Shown here in pieces: positions 22,312-30,852 of a stretch of 36,741 nucleotides of DNA. Source of the DNA: Bacillota bacterium (GTDB lineage: Bacteria; Bacillota; Clostridia; Peptostreptococcales; Anaerovoracaceae); assembly GCA_017459895.1 (NCBI GenBank), contig JAFUCA010000019.1, positions 1 through 36,741 of the forward strand. The letters run 5' to 3'. Numbering within the stretch: position 1 is the first letter of the stretch; every line of letters begins with the position of its first letter. The position numbers and the translations under genes were made by a program. The notes beneath the pieces were generated by a model that saw only the letters and a program-made list of their open reading frames with translations, was not told where the DNA came from and ran no database searches.

Positions 22312-23619
22312 ATGCGTTACTATCTGATTGATTACGAAAATGTGAACGCTGCCGGACTGGAGGGAATCGATGAAGTTGCCACCGGCAGCAGGGTCGTGAT
22401 TTTCTACACGAAGAATTCCAGCAAGATCGATCTGGGACTGTTCAACATACTGCGGGGCATCGACGCGGAACTGGCGGTGATCGAAGTCCACCACGGCAAA
22501 CAGGCTCTGGACATCCAGCTGGCATCCTATGTAGGATTTCTGATCGGAACCGAACCGTCGGATACGGAGTACTTCATCGTCAGCAAGGACAAGGGCTACC
22601 GGAACATTCAGGATTTCTGGAGCGACCGGCGCATCGTTCTGTGCACCAGTCTGCGGGAGGACAGCGAGATCGTCGACGAGCCGAAACCGGCGAAGTCCAC
22701 TTCCAGATCTTCGTCCCGGGGCGGCAGGTCCCGTTCTTCCCGGAGCAATGCAAAGGCTGAGAAGCCGGAGGTGAAGGAAGAGCCCGAGAGCCGGGAAGAG
22801 CCCGCGGCCAAAGAAAGCAGCCACCGGGAAAAGACGCACAAGGGCATTCAGACCAAGGCCGAGAAGAACACCAAGCGGGATCGCTCCGAGAAGAAGCCTG
22901 TTCCGGAAGAAAAGCCGCAGGCAGAGCCTCCGAAATCGGAGCAGCCGAAGGCGGAGCTGCAGCCTCCTGCCCCGGAAGAGCCGAAGGAAGAAAAACCCAA
23001 GCTCAATGCTTTCGCTGAGGCAGCAGCCCTGGCCGCTGCCATGGCTGCCCAGAAGGAAGAAGAGCGGGCCGCCGCCAGAAAGGCCGAAGAAGAGAAACAG
23101 GCTGCCGCGAAGAAGGAATCCGAGAAACCGGCTTCCGAGAATCAGGATCCTGAGAATTCAGCCGCGGAAAACGCCGCCGGGAATCCGGCTCCCGAAAACG
23201 CCGCTGAGAAACCAGCCGCCAAAAAAACGTCGAGAAAGAAATCCGGCAGGAAGACTGCCAAAGACGACGTGAAAGCGGAGAAATCCGAAACCAAAGCGGA
23301 GAAATCCGAAACCAAGGCGGAGAAATCCGAAGCGAAGGCAGAAACCACCGACGCCAAGGCGGACAAAGCCGAAGCCAGGGACGACAAGGCCCCGGCCAAG
23401 CAAAAGGCCTCCGAGATCCGCAACGAGGTGAACACCGAGATCCAGAAGATCCTGAGCAAAGAAGGCTTCTCCGGCGATATCATCAACGCCACCGCTTCCT
23501 TTGTTTCCAAGAACATCGGCAAAGACGGCTACAAGCAGCTGATCTACCGGGGGATCATCAAGGATCACGGACAGAAGCAGGGACTGGCGATCTACCGTCT
23601 GATCAAGGGAATCCTGTAG
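22312..23619 (+). CDS. PIN-like domain protein with long Lys/Glu/Ala linker
   Basis: The 435-residue protein has an N-terminal PIN-like (NYN-type) nuclease domain at residues 1-125. Acidic positions are visible in LIDYENVN, KQALDIQLASYVG and FIVSKDKGYRNI, fitting a metal-dependent RNase. A charged low-complexity region of about 235 residues follows. A conserved-looking C-terminal domain at about 365-435 (ASEIRNEVNTEIQKILSKEGFSGDIINATASFV) resembles a small helical module. The linker has a 21-bp tandem repeat. It is convergent with addB, with no gap. RNase activity and target are inferred from the fold only. Confidence 0.75.
   Translation: MRYYLIDYENVNAAGLEGIDEVATGSRVVIFYTKNSSKIDLGLFNILRGIDAELAVIEVHHGKQALDIQLASYVGFLIGTEPSDTEYFIVSKDKGYRNIQDFWSDRRIVLCTSLREDSEIVDEPKPAKSTSRSSSRGGRSRSSRSNAKAEKPEVKEEPESREEPAAKESSHREKTHKGIQTKAEKNTKRDRSEKKPVPEEKPQAEPPKSEQPKAELQPPAPEEPKEEKPKLNAFAEAAALAAAMAAQKEEERAAARKAEEEKQAAAKKESEKPASENQDPENSAAENAAGNPAPENAAEKPAAKKTSRKKSGRKTAKDDVKAEKSETKAEKSETKAEKSEAKAETTDAKADKAEARDDKAPAKQKASEIRNEVNTEIQKILSKEGFSGDIINATASFVSKNIGKDGYKQLIYRGIIKDHGQKQGLAIYRLIKGIL
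23278..23340 (+). repeat. 21-bp tandem repeat in the PIN-protein linker
   Basis: Three in-frame copies of a unit containing GAGAAATCCGAA encode EKSETKA-type heptads. Confidence 0.8.
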
Positions 23620-26600
23620 TTATACATCTTCATAACGGCAGCCCCGGATCGACGGATCGAATCCGCAGATGCTCTGAAAACCACAATACCGACAGGCAGA
23701 GATGCGATTTCCATCTCTGTCTTTGTTTTTTTCCCGTTTCGGGATCGGAGAGATTTCACCGCGGCAGATGCCTTCGCAGATCTTCTCGACCTGATGCTCC
23801 GTCTGCTCCATGAGCTGACGGAAGGCCTCTCCCTCCATCAGGGTCCCGCCGCTGAGCTTCTGAAAGCCCTCTTTTTTCGGATCGTATTTCACGGGGATGA
23901 TATTCGATTCCACCTTTGCTTTCGTCTCCAGCGACTGGTCCATGGCTCCCAGCAGAGCGGCATCGTTCACCGCGATCCCTTCCATACGGTAAAACCGGCG
24001 CATCCGAAGATCCAGGTCCTCCGCATCCCGGGGATCCGGAATTCCCCCCGTTCCATCTCCATCGAAGTCAAATTCGCGGATCTTGAAATAAAATACGCCC
24101 GCAGGCTGGACCTCCTCCAGCCCGCTCCTCAGCGCCGCATCCATATAGACCATCAGCTGCAGCCGGTAGCCGGAGGCAAAGTCCTCCGCCCGAAGGATCG
24201 GATTGCCGGTCTTGTAATCGATGATCCGTATCCCATCCGGCTTATCGTCCCCGGTCGCGACCTGATCGATCCGGTCGATCACGCCCCGGATCAGGACTTT
24301 CCGGCCTGCCACATCCACTTCCATGGGCGGAATTCTCCCGCTCCGGCCGAAGGGTTCCTCGAAATACATGCGCCGGATCCTTCCGCGCCGCACCTGCATG
24401 ACCATTGCCCAGGCAATGTCTCCGCAGATCTGCGCGATCCGTTCCATACGAAAAGCCCCCGAATCATCCGACGCAAAGAGGCCCTGGCGGTATTGCTTCG
24501 CATTGCGCTGCAGGATCCGCCGCACCAGTGCTTCGCACTCCTCGGCGGTAATCTCCTGCCAGAGGTTTCTCTCCTCAACATCCCGGGAAAACTCCATCAT
24601 GCACTGATGGTACACGTCGCCGATCTCCCGGCCGCCGACCTCAAACAGCCTCTGCTCCTGGGCCCGCAGGCCGTACTGCACGAAGTGGGCAAAGGGACAG
24701 CCGCTGAACTTCTCCAGCCGGGACGCGCTCGCCTCGATCTCCTCCCGGTCCCCACGGTAGAGAGCATCCGCCAGCTGCTCTCCCAGCGCCTCCCTGCGGT
24801 TGCTGAACCGTGCTCCCGCAATCAGGCTCTGCGTACTTTTGGGATCGTTACCGGCATACCACTGCCGAACATGCTCCCATCCGAGCTCCGGCGGATCCCC
24901 CGCCTGCTCCCGGCGCATCGCCTCCGCCAGATAGGGAATCGTCGCCCGGCGGCTTCCGATTCGCTGCTCAAAGGGCCGGTCGTTCAAATCCCCTTCGATC
25001 TGCGGCTGCCAGGCCTGCAGCTTCCGGAAAATATCCGAAGGCCGGAGCATGCTCCCATCATCTCCGGTATCGGAGCAGCTGACATACAGCATCTCCTCCG
25101 GCAGGGAAAACATCCGGTAGATCGCCAGCTGTTCCTCCATCTGCGCAACCTGCTCTCTTCCGGCAAACTCCAGATCCATCGCCTGCAGACGCTCCTTCTC
25201 ACGGCGGGACAGGATCCCCTCATCGGGTGCATCCAGCGGCAGAAGGCCTGCATTCGCCCCCGTCACGATCAGGGCGCGGATCCGCCCGGGCCTCGATCGC
25301 TGCAGCGTTCCGATGATGACGTGATCCCGGCTGACCGGCACCAGCCCGATCTCCAGGCTTTGCAGCCCCTCCCGGATCATGTCCTGCAGCAGACGGTTTG
25401 AGATCCGCTCCTCTCCGATCACCTGCACGATCTGATCCAGGATGGCGCAGATCGCGTTCCAGATCTGCGCCGTTTCGGCGGCGCCCTCCATGAGTCCCAG
25501 CTTCTGCTGCCGCTCCAGGGCTGTGTCGATCCGCTCGCCGATCCGAAACTCATTCTCCAGATAATCGATGAGTCCGGCCACCTTCTCCCGGGCCGTATTC
25601 CTGCGCCCGATGGAATCCTTCGCCCTCTCGCATACGGAGACGAGAAATGCCCGCATTTCATTGAGCCGTTCCATCTCCTCCTTCGTGTATCTGTCTCCGT
25701 CCCAGACGAACTCCTGCTGCCAGCGGCTGCCCCGGATCCGGAACTCGGTGAGATAGTTTTCCAGCAGGAATTCCTCCTCCGGCTCCCATCCCAGAAGTCC
25801 GGATTTGATCATCCCGATGATCCCGTCTCCGCGCAATCCGGCGGTCAGCACCTCCAGAAACGACAGCAGGAAACTCACCACCGGCTGGTGGAGCACCTTT
25901 CTCTTCTGATCTGCAAAGGCTGGAATGTCCCAGCGTTCGAAGGCCCTGCGCAGCATCCGTCCCCTGCCGTCCATATCATTGCACAGAACGGCGATCTCTC
26001 CGTACTGGTATCCCCGGTCACGGACCAGCTCCTGAATGAAGGCCGCTGCGCTTTCTGCCTCTTCGTAGCTGCCGCTGGTCTGCACCAGACGAATATGCTC
26101 CCCGAGGCCGCCCGGGCCCGCCGCGTGCTCCGCGCCGGGTTCTGATCCGTGCTCCGCGCCGGATTCTGATCCGTGCTCCGCCGCTGCGTTCCATATGCAG
26201 CGCCGGGTATACCCTGTGATCTGCTGCCGGGACACCTGCACACCGCACTCCCCGGCCAGCGCCTGCAGCCGGTCCATTACCTGTTCGGTCAGATCGAACA
26301 GGGTTCCTCCTCCGCCCTGGGTCAGGGACCGGACCGCCGCCTCTTCCCTCTGTTCCGCGGCGCCGGCGGCATACGTTAAGACCACCGACACCTGCGCGGC
26401 GGCTTCCAGCAGTTTCCGAATGACCAGAAGATTTTTGGGAGTAAAGGAATCGAATCCGTAGATCCAGACATCCGCGCCGCGGATGATGGCGGAGTCCGGC
26501 ATCCGGTCGGCATAGTACGTGATGTAGTCTTCGGAATCCTGATAGATCCCTTCGATGGATGCTTCGTATGCCCGGTAGATCCGAAGCACGTCCTCCAGCT

Positions 26601-27063
26601 TGGCGATCAGATAATTGCCGCCGCTTCGGGAAAGGTCAGTTTCCTGCTTCAGCTGCTCCAGACTTTGCTCCAGCAGATCCGGATCGATCTCGTACCGTTT
26701 GAGCTGAGAGATCATCGCGTTCATCTGCTCCGCCAGAGGACCCGGACCCCGGCGGCACCGCAGGATGGTGAGCTCCTCGTTCATCCTCTCGATCAGAACC
26801 GCCAGGAGCATATGCCTGCCGTACTTGTCGATGATCTGCGGATCGTGGCCATCGCGTTCGTGGACGATCTTATGGCCCAGCGCGTTGAAATCCGTGATCA
26901 TCAGATCCATGAGCGCCCGCCGGCCGCAGATGCGCAGCGCATCCTGTTCTGCCTGCAATGAAAACTGATCCGGAACGATCAGAATGGTCTTTCGTTTCGG
27001 ATCAATATGGTCAAATATAAACTGTTCTTTGTCCGTCAGCGCATCCGCGTAGTACAGGTTCAT
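23620..27063 (-). CDS. addB: AddB/RexB-type recombination nuclease subunit
   Basis: AddB works with AddA to process double-strand breaks. The true start is ATG 27061-27063 (MNLYYADALTDKEQF), which overlaps the permease stop as ATGA and gives 1147 residues, the normal AddB length. The N-terminal AddB block ILIVPDQFSLQAEQ is clear. The C-terminal nuclease has IRIIDYKTGN near residue 948. The iron-sulfur cysteines are in SGCPFAHFVQYGL (near 790) and CRYCGFQSICGFD (near 1128). The Walker A site expected before residue 15 is absent. A 24-bp repeat insertion lies near residue 300. addA is not adjacent; its position at the end of a transporter operon is unusual. Confidence 0.88.
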   Translation of the reverse strand: MNLYYADALTDKEQFIFDHIDPKRKTILIVPDQFSLQAEQDALRICGRRALMDLMITDFNALGHKIVHERDGHDPQIIDKYGRHMLLAVLIERMNEELTILRCRRGPGPLAEQMNAMISQLKRYEIDPDLLEQSLEQLKQETDLSRSGGNYLIAKLEDVLRIYRAYEASIEGIYQDSEDYITYYADRMPDSAIIRGADVWIYGFDSFTPKNLLVIRKLLEAAAQVSVVLTYAAGAAEQREEAAVRSLTQGGGGTLFDLTEQVMDRLQALAGECGVQVSRQQITGYTRRCIWNAAAEHGSESGAEHGSEPGAEHAAGPGGLGEHIRLVQTSGSYEEAESAAAFIQELVRDRGYQYGEIAVLCNDMDGRGRMLRRAFERWDIPAFADQKRKVLHQPVVSFLLSFLEVLTAGLRGDGIIGMIKSGLLGWEPEEEFLLENYLTEFRIRGSRWQQEFVWDGDRYTKEEMERLNEMRAFLVSVCERAKDSIGRRNTAREKVAGLIDYLENEFRIGERIDTALERQQKLGLMEGAAETAQIWNAICAILDQIVQVIGEERISNRLLQDMIREGLQSLEIGLVPVSRDHVIIGTLQRSRPGRIRALIVTGANAGLLPLDAPDEGILSRREKERLQAMDLEFAGREQVAQMEEQLAIYRMFSLPEEMLYVSCSDTGDDGSMLRPSDIFRKLQAWQPQIEGDLNDRPFEQRIGSRRATIPYLAEAMRREQAGDPPELGWEHVRQWYAGNDPKSTQSLIAGARFSNRREALGEQLADALYRGDREEIEASASRLEKFSGCPFAHFVQYGLRAQEQRLFEVGGREIGDVYHQCMMEFSRDVEERNLWQEITAEECEALVRRILQRNAKQYRQGLFASDDSGAFRMERIAQICGDIAWAMVMQVRRGRIRRMYFEEPFGRSGRIPPMEVDVAGRKVLIRGVIDRIDQVATGDDKPDGIRIIDYKTGNPILRAEDFASGYRLQLMVYMDAALRSGLEEVQPAGVFYFKIREFDFDGDGTGGIPDPRDAEDLDLRMRRFYRMEGIAVNDAALLGAMDQSLETKAKVESNIIPVKYDPKKEGFQKLSGGTLMEGEAFRQLMEQTEHQVEKICEGICRGEISPIPKREKNKDRDGNRISACRYCGFQSICGFDPSIRGCRYEDV
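26124..26190 (-). repeat. 24-bp tandem repeat inside addB
   Basis: About two and a half copies of a 24-bp unit (GTGCTCCGCGCCGG as read on the plus strand) encode AEHGSESG-type octapeptides. They form a flexible insertion not expected in the enzyme core. Confidence 0.8.
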
Positions 27064-28049
27064 CGGTCTTCTCGGAAATAAGGCAGCCCCAGGCTTTCGG
27101 GCGGCTGGTTTTCTTTTTTGTTTCTCATGCCGGTCAGGATCAGTACGATGATGGTGACCAGATAGGGCAGCATTTTGTACAGCTCCTTGACCGCCAGGTC
27201 CGTTCCGGTGGGGATGAACAGATACAGGATGTACAGCCCGCCGAACAGGAAGGACGCGAAAATGGCGATGTTCGGTCTCCACAGCGTGAAGATAACCAGC
27301 GCGATGGCGAGCCATCCTCTGTCTCCGAAGGCATCGTTGGACCAGACACCGCTGGCGTAGTCCATAACGTAGTACAGACCTCCCAGACCCGCGATCATGC
27401 AGCCGATGCAGGTTGCCATGTATTTGTATTTCGTGATATTGACTCCCGCCGCGTCCGCCGTCGCCGGATTCTCGCCCACTGCCCGCAGCTGCAGTCCGAC
27501 CCGGGTCCGCTTCAGAACGTAGGCCGCGATGATCGCGATGATCACGGCAACGTAAGCCAGGAATCCGTAGGACAGGAACAGCTTGCCGAATACGCCGGTG
27601 GAATGGGCAAAGGGCAGGGTCCTGCTGAAATAATGGCTGGTGGCGGACAGGGCGATGGACGGAACGTCACTTCCCGTCAGCTTGATCAGGGATCCGCCGA
27701 AGAAGTTGCCGATGCCCACGCCGAAGGTGGTCATTGCCAGACCGACGACGTTCTGGTTGACCCGGAGGGTGATCGTCAGCACGCTGAACAGAAGTCCCAT
27801 CAGAAGGGATCCGATCAGGCAGGCCAGAAGCGGGATCGCCAGCGCCAGAAATCCATTGACGTTTCCCCCGGTGCTCTGTTCATAGAGAAACGCGCCGATG
27901 ACTCCGCAGATACCGCCGACGTACATGACGCCCGGGATACCCAGGTTCAGGCTGCCGGCCTTCTCGGAAATGGTCTCTCCGGTGCAGCCGTACAGAAGCG
28001 GAATGCCCTGTACGATGGCTCTGGGAATAAATGAAAACAGATCAAACAT
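27060..28049 (-). CDS. Nucleoside ABC transporter permease 2 (NupQ-like)
   Basis: This second permease of a BMP-type nucleoside importer has 329 residues, about nine hydrophobic segments, and the family hallmarks LLYGCTGETISEKAGSLNLGIPGVMYVGG near the N terminus and AVGENPATADAAGVNITKYKYMA in the cytoplasmic loop that contacts the ATPase. Its ATG overlaps the stop of permease 1 by one base (TGATG) and GGAGG lies upstream. It ends by overlapping addB. Order and motifs match the guanosine importer NupNOPQ of Bacillus. Confidence 0.92.
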   Translation of the reverse strand: MFDLFSFIPRAIVQGIPLLYGCTGETISEKAGSLNLGIPGVMYVGGICGVIGAFLYEQSTGGNVNGFLALAIPLLACLIGSLLMGLLFSVLTITLRVNQNVVGLAMTTFGVGIGNFFGGSLIKLTGSDVPSIALSATSHYFSRTLPFAHSTGVFGKLFLSYGFLAYVAVIIAIIAAYVLKRTRVGLQLRAVGENPATADAAGVNITKYKYMATCIGCMIAGLGGLYYVMDYASGVWSNDAFGDRGWLAIALVIFTLWRPNIAIFASFLFGGLYILYLFIPTGTDLAVKELYKMLPYLVTIIVLILTGMRNKKENQPPESLGLPYFREDR

Positions 28050-29185
28050 CAGTGGAGACCTCCTTCCTTATCGGCGGGTCCTGCAGAGGCTGCCGCCTTT
28101 TCCGATCTCCGGAAGTGAATCTGGTAGTTGATGAAGAATTCACTTCCGATGATGAAGAACAGAATGATGCCCGTCAGGATATCGCCGAAGGACTGATTCA
28201 GTCCGAAGGCGGTGGAGATCTCTCCCGCACCCCTCGACAGAATGCACAGCAGCAGGCTGACCAGCACCATGGCAAGGGCATTGAACTGCGCCAGCCACGC
28301 CACCAGAACGCCCAGGAAGCCCCGGCCTCCGGCCAGCGTCGTCGTGATGGTATGATCCGTGCCGGCCACCATCAGGAAGCCGCAAAGCCCGCAGATCCCT
28401 CCGGATACCAGCAGGGTCCGGATAATGACTTTATCCACCTTGATGCCGACGTATCTGGCCGTGCTCTGGCTCTCTCCCACGACGGCGATCTCATATCCGT
28501 GCTTGCTGTACTGCAGGTAGATATACATGAGGATCGTCACGCATGCGACGACCAGGATATTCAGCAGGTACTGGTAGCTGCCGATCGACGGCAGCCATCC
28601 GGCGTTGGTCGCCTGGTTGATGATACCCACCTTGCCGGAGCCCTTGGGGGATTCCCAGATGATGATGTAATAAGCGACCAGCTGAATGGCCACGTAGTTC
28701 ATCATCAGGGTGAACAGCGTCTCGTTCGTATTCCACTTCGCCTTGAAGAAGGCCGGAATGCCGGCCCAGACCGCGCCGACAACGACAGCGCCGATCAGAC
28801 TGATCAGGATCAGGATCGGACCCGGGACCTCATCCCCCAGGTAGATCATACAGGCTGCGGTCATCCAGGCACCGATCAGCACCTGTCCCTCTCCGCCCAG
28901 GTTCCAGAACTTCATACGGAACGCCGGCGCCATCGCGACGGAGATACAGAGCAGAACCGCGGTTTCCTTGCCGAGGATCCAGATCTTTCGCTCGCTTCCG
29001 AAGGCTCCTTCCAGAATTTTCGCGAACACGCTGAGAGGATCCAGACCGGTCGCCGCCGTGGTAACGACTGCCGCTACGAGCAGCGCCGCCACAATGGATG
29101 CCAGCCGGATCAGCCAGGCCTTCTGCCAGGCCATCGCCTTTCGTTTCGTGATATGGATCAGAGGCTCTTTGTTCACTTTACTCAT
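28049..29185 (-). CDS. Nucleoside ABC transporter permease 1 (NupP-like)
   Basis: The 378-residue permease has about nine to ten hydrophobic segments and the features KFWNLGGEGQVLIGAWMTAA and VVGESQSTARYVGIKVDKVI of the BMP-linked permease family. I choose ATG 29183-29185, with GGAGG eight nt upstream, which overlaps the end of the ATPase gene. An upstream GTG is possible. It pairs with permease 2 to form the channel. Confidence 0.92.
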   Translation of the reverse strand: MSKVNKEPLIHITKRKAMAWQKAWLIRLASIVAALLVAAVVTTAATGLDPLSVFAKILEGAFGSERKIWILGKETAVLLCISVAMAPAFRMKFWNLGGEGQVLIGAWMTAACMIYLGDEVPGPILILISLIGAVVVGAVWAGIPAFFKAKWNTNETLFTLMMNYVAIQLVAYYIIIWESPKGSGKVGIINQATNAGWLPSIGSYQYLLNILVVACVTILMYIYLQYSKHGYEIAVVGESQSTARYVGIKVDKVIIRTLLVSGGICGLCGFLMVAGTDHTITTTLAGGRGFLGVLVAWLAQFNALAMVLVSLLLCILSRGAGEISTAFGLNQSFGDILTGIILFFIIGSEFFINYQIHFRRSEKAAASAGPADKEGGLH

Positions 29186-30716
29186 CGAATCCACCTCCTC
29201 CCAGTCTTGTCATCATCATGCCGACCCGGTTCTTATCAGCCTTTTCACCATTAACGATCCCGCTGACCCGTCCGCCGCAGAGAACGAGAATCCGGTCGCA
29301 CAGTTCCAGGAGCACATCCAGGTCCTCACCGACGTAGACGACCGCGACGCCGTTTTTCTTTTGTTCGTTCAGCAGGTTATAGATCGTATAGGAGGAGTTG
29401 ATGTCCAGGCCCCGTACAGCGTAAGCCGAAAGGAGCACCGTCGGCGAAGAAGCGATCTCCCGCCCGACCAGGACTTTCTGTACGTTGCCTCCGGAAAGCC
29501 TTCTGACGGGAGTGGAGACGCCGGGGGTGTTGACCTCCAGTTCTTCAACGACCTTTTCCGCCAGCTTTTTTGGTGTCTTTCGGTCGGTGAAGACGGATTT
29601 GCCCCGCCGGAAAGAACGCAGCATCATGTTGTCGGTCAGGTCCATACTGCCCACCAGGCCCATGCCCAGCCGGTCCTCCGGAACGAAGGACAGGGACACG
29701 CCCATCGCGGCGATCTTCAGGGGATCCTTGCCGATCAGGCTCTCCTCCGACCCGTCGTCGTTGATGTATTCGATGGTTCCGCTCTCCACCGGCTGCAGTC
29801 CGGCGATCGCCTCCAGCAGCTCCTTCTGGCCGCAGCCGGAAATACCGGCGATGCCCAGGATCTCCCCGGCGTTGGCGGTAAAGGTTACGTCATCCAATTT
29901 CAATACACTGTCCGCACTGCGAACCGTCAGGTTCTGAACGCGGATCCTCGGTCTGGGATCCACCGGCTTCGGGCGGTCGATGTTCAGCGCCACCTCCCGG
30001 CCGACCATCATGTTGGTCATTTCCTGTGCGTTGGTTTCGCTGGTCTTCATTTCACCGATGTACTGTCCCTTGCGCAGGACTGCCACCCGGTCGGAGATCT
30101 CCTCGACTTCGTGGAGCTTATGGGTGATGATGACCACCGTCTTGCCGTCCTTCTTCATGTTTCGCAGGACAGCGAACAGTTTCTCCGTTTCCTGGGGGGT
30201 CAGTACCGCCGTCGGCTCATCCAGGATCAGAATATCCGCGCCCCGGTACAGCACCTTGACGATTTCAACGGTCTGCTTCTGGGAGACGGACATGTTGTAG
30301 ATCTTCTGCTTCGGATCCACATCGAATCCGTAGGTGTCACAGATCTTGCGGATCCGCTCGCCCGCCCGGTTCAGATCCAGCCGGCCTTCCTCCTCCAGTC
30401 CGAGAACGATATTCTCGGCCGCCGTAAAAACATCCACCAGTTTGAAGTGCTGATGGATCATTCCGATTCCGTGATCAAACGCTTCCCTCGGGGATGCGAT
30501 CGTTACCGGCTCTCCATTGATGTAAATCTGTCCGCCGTCCGGGAAATAGATCCCGGAGAGCATATTCATCAGCGTGGTTTTGCCGCTTCCGTTCTCTCCC
30601 AGCAGCGACAGGATCTCGCCCTTATAGATGTCCAGACTGACATTGTCGTTGGCTACGATCGTCCCGAAGGTTTTCGTAATATTCCGCATCGATACTGCGG
30701 CAGTATTGCTGTCCAC
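29178..30716 (-). CDS. Nucleoside ABC transporter ATP-binding protein, two nucleotide-binding domains (NupO-like)
   Basis: The 512-residue ATPase has two domains. The first has Walker A GENGSGKTT, signature MSVSQKQ and Walker B ILILDEPTAVL. The second has a degenerate Walker A (GISGCGQKE), signature LSGGNVQK and no catalytic glutamate (VLLSAYAVRGLD). This asymmetry is usual for sugar and nucleoside importers of this class. I use GTG 30716, preceded by GGGAAGGAAACG; the next ATG lacks a site. Two hairpins separate it from the binding-protein gene, so the membrane components are probably made at a lower level. Confidence 0.92.
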   Translation of the reverse strand: MDSNTAAVSMRNITKTFGTIVANDNVSLDIYKGEILSLLGENGSGKTTLMNMLSGIYFPDGGQIYINGEPVTIASPREAFDHGIGMIHQHFKLVDVFTAAENIVLGLEEEGRLDLNRAGERIRKICDTYGFDVDPKQKIYNMSVSQKQTVEIVKVLYRGADILILDEPTAVLTPQETEKLFAVLRNMKKDGKTVVIITHKLHEVEEISDRVAVLRKGQYIGEMKTSETNAQEMTNMMVGREVALNIDRPKPVDPRPRIRVQNLTVRSADSVLKLDDVTFTANAGEILGIAGISGCGQKELLEAIAGLQPVESGTIEYINDDGSEESLIGKDPLKIAAMGVSLSFVPEDRLGMGLVGSMDLTDNMMLRSFRRGKSVFTDRKTPKKLAEKVVEELEVNTPGVSTPVRRLSGGNVQKVLVGREIASSPTVLLSAYAVRGLDINSSYTIYNLLNEQKKNGVAVVYVGEDLDVLLELCDRILVLCGGRVSGIVNGEKADKNRVGMMMTRLGGGGFDE

Positions 30717-30743
30717 CGTTTCCTTCCCTTTCTCCTCTATGCA

Positions 30744-30793
30744 AACACTGGTGAAGCCTTCGCCGCGAGTGCCGCGCCGGTTTCATCAGTGTT
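30744..30793 (-). other. Intercistronic hairpin upstream of the ATPase gene
   Basis: AACACTGGTGAA and TTCATCAGTGTT form a 12-bp stem with one G-T pair around a GC-rich 26-nt loop. It lies between the BMP terminator and the ATPase start and may protect the downstream mRNA. Confidence 0.6.
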
Positions 30794-30796
30794 CGT

Positions 30797-30839
30797 AAAA
30801 GCAAACAGGGAAACCCCGGATTGCTCCGAAGTTTCCCTG
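30797..30839 (-). terminator. Partial terminator after the BMP gene
   Basis: On the minus strand CAGGGAAACTTCGGA pairs with TCCGGGGTTTCCCTG around a GCAA tetraloop (15-bp stem with two G-T pairs), followed by TTTGCTTTT. It begins 13 nt after the stop. No promoter follows before the ATPase, so it probably lets part of the transcripts through. Confidence 0.75.
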
Positions 30840-30852
30840 ATCGGTATCTGAT

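Larger units (their letters stand above)
1779..25922. repeat. Dispersed 10-bp word GCAAAGGCTG (11 exact copies)
   Basis: Plus-strand copies start at 8541, 10713, 15590, 22750 and 25913. Reverse-complement copies (CAGCCTTTGC) start at 1779, 3565, 7346, 11492, 17708 and 21572. Nine of eleven are preceded by T, giving TGCAAAGGCTG, and six continue to TGCAAAGGCTGG. A variant, TGAAAAGGCTG, occurs as the reverse complement at 20285, 29237 and 31311. Copies are in genes in three reading contexts and in two intergenic spots. Confidence 0.75.

Noticed and set aside
27064-27315. Extended N terminus of addB starting at 27315
   Set aside because: The extra 84 codons lie in the wrong frame of the upstream permease gene, are His/Arg-rich and without a start site. 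ATG 27063 overlaps the permease stop in the usual ATGA manner.
28031-30851. Two long plus-strand open frames opposite the nucleoside ABC genes
   Set aside because: Both are antisense to genes with clear ABC motifs and show no recognisable domain or translation start.
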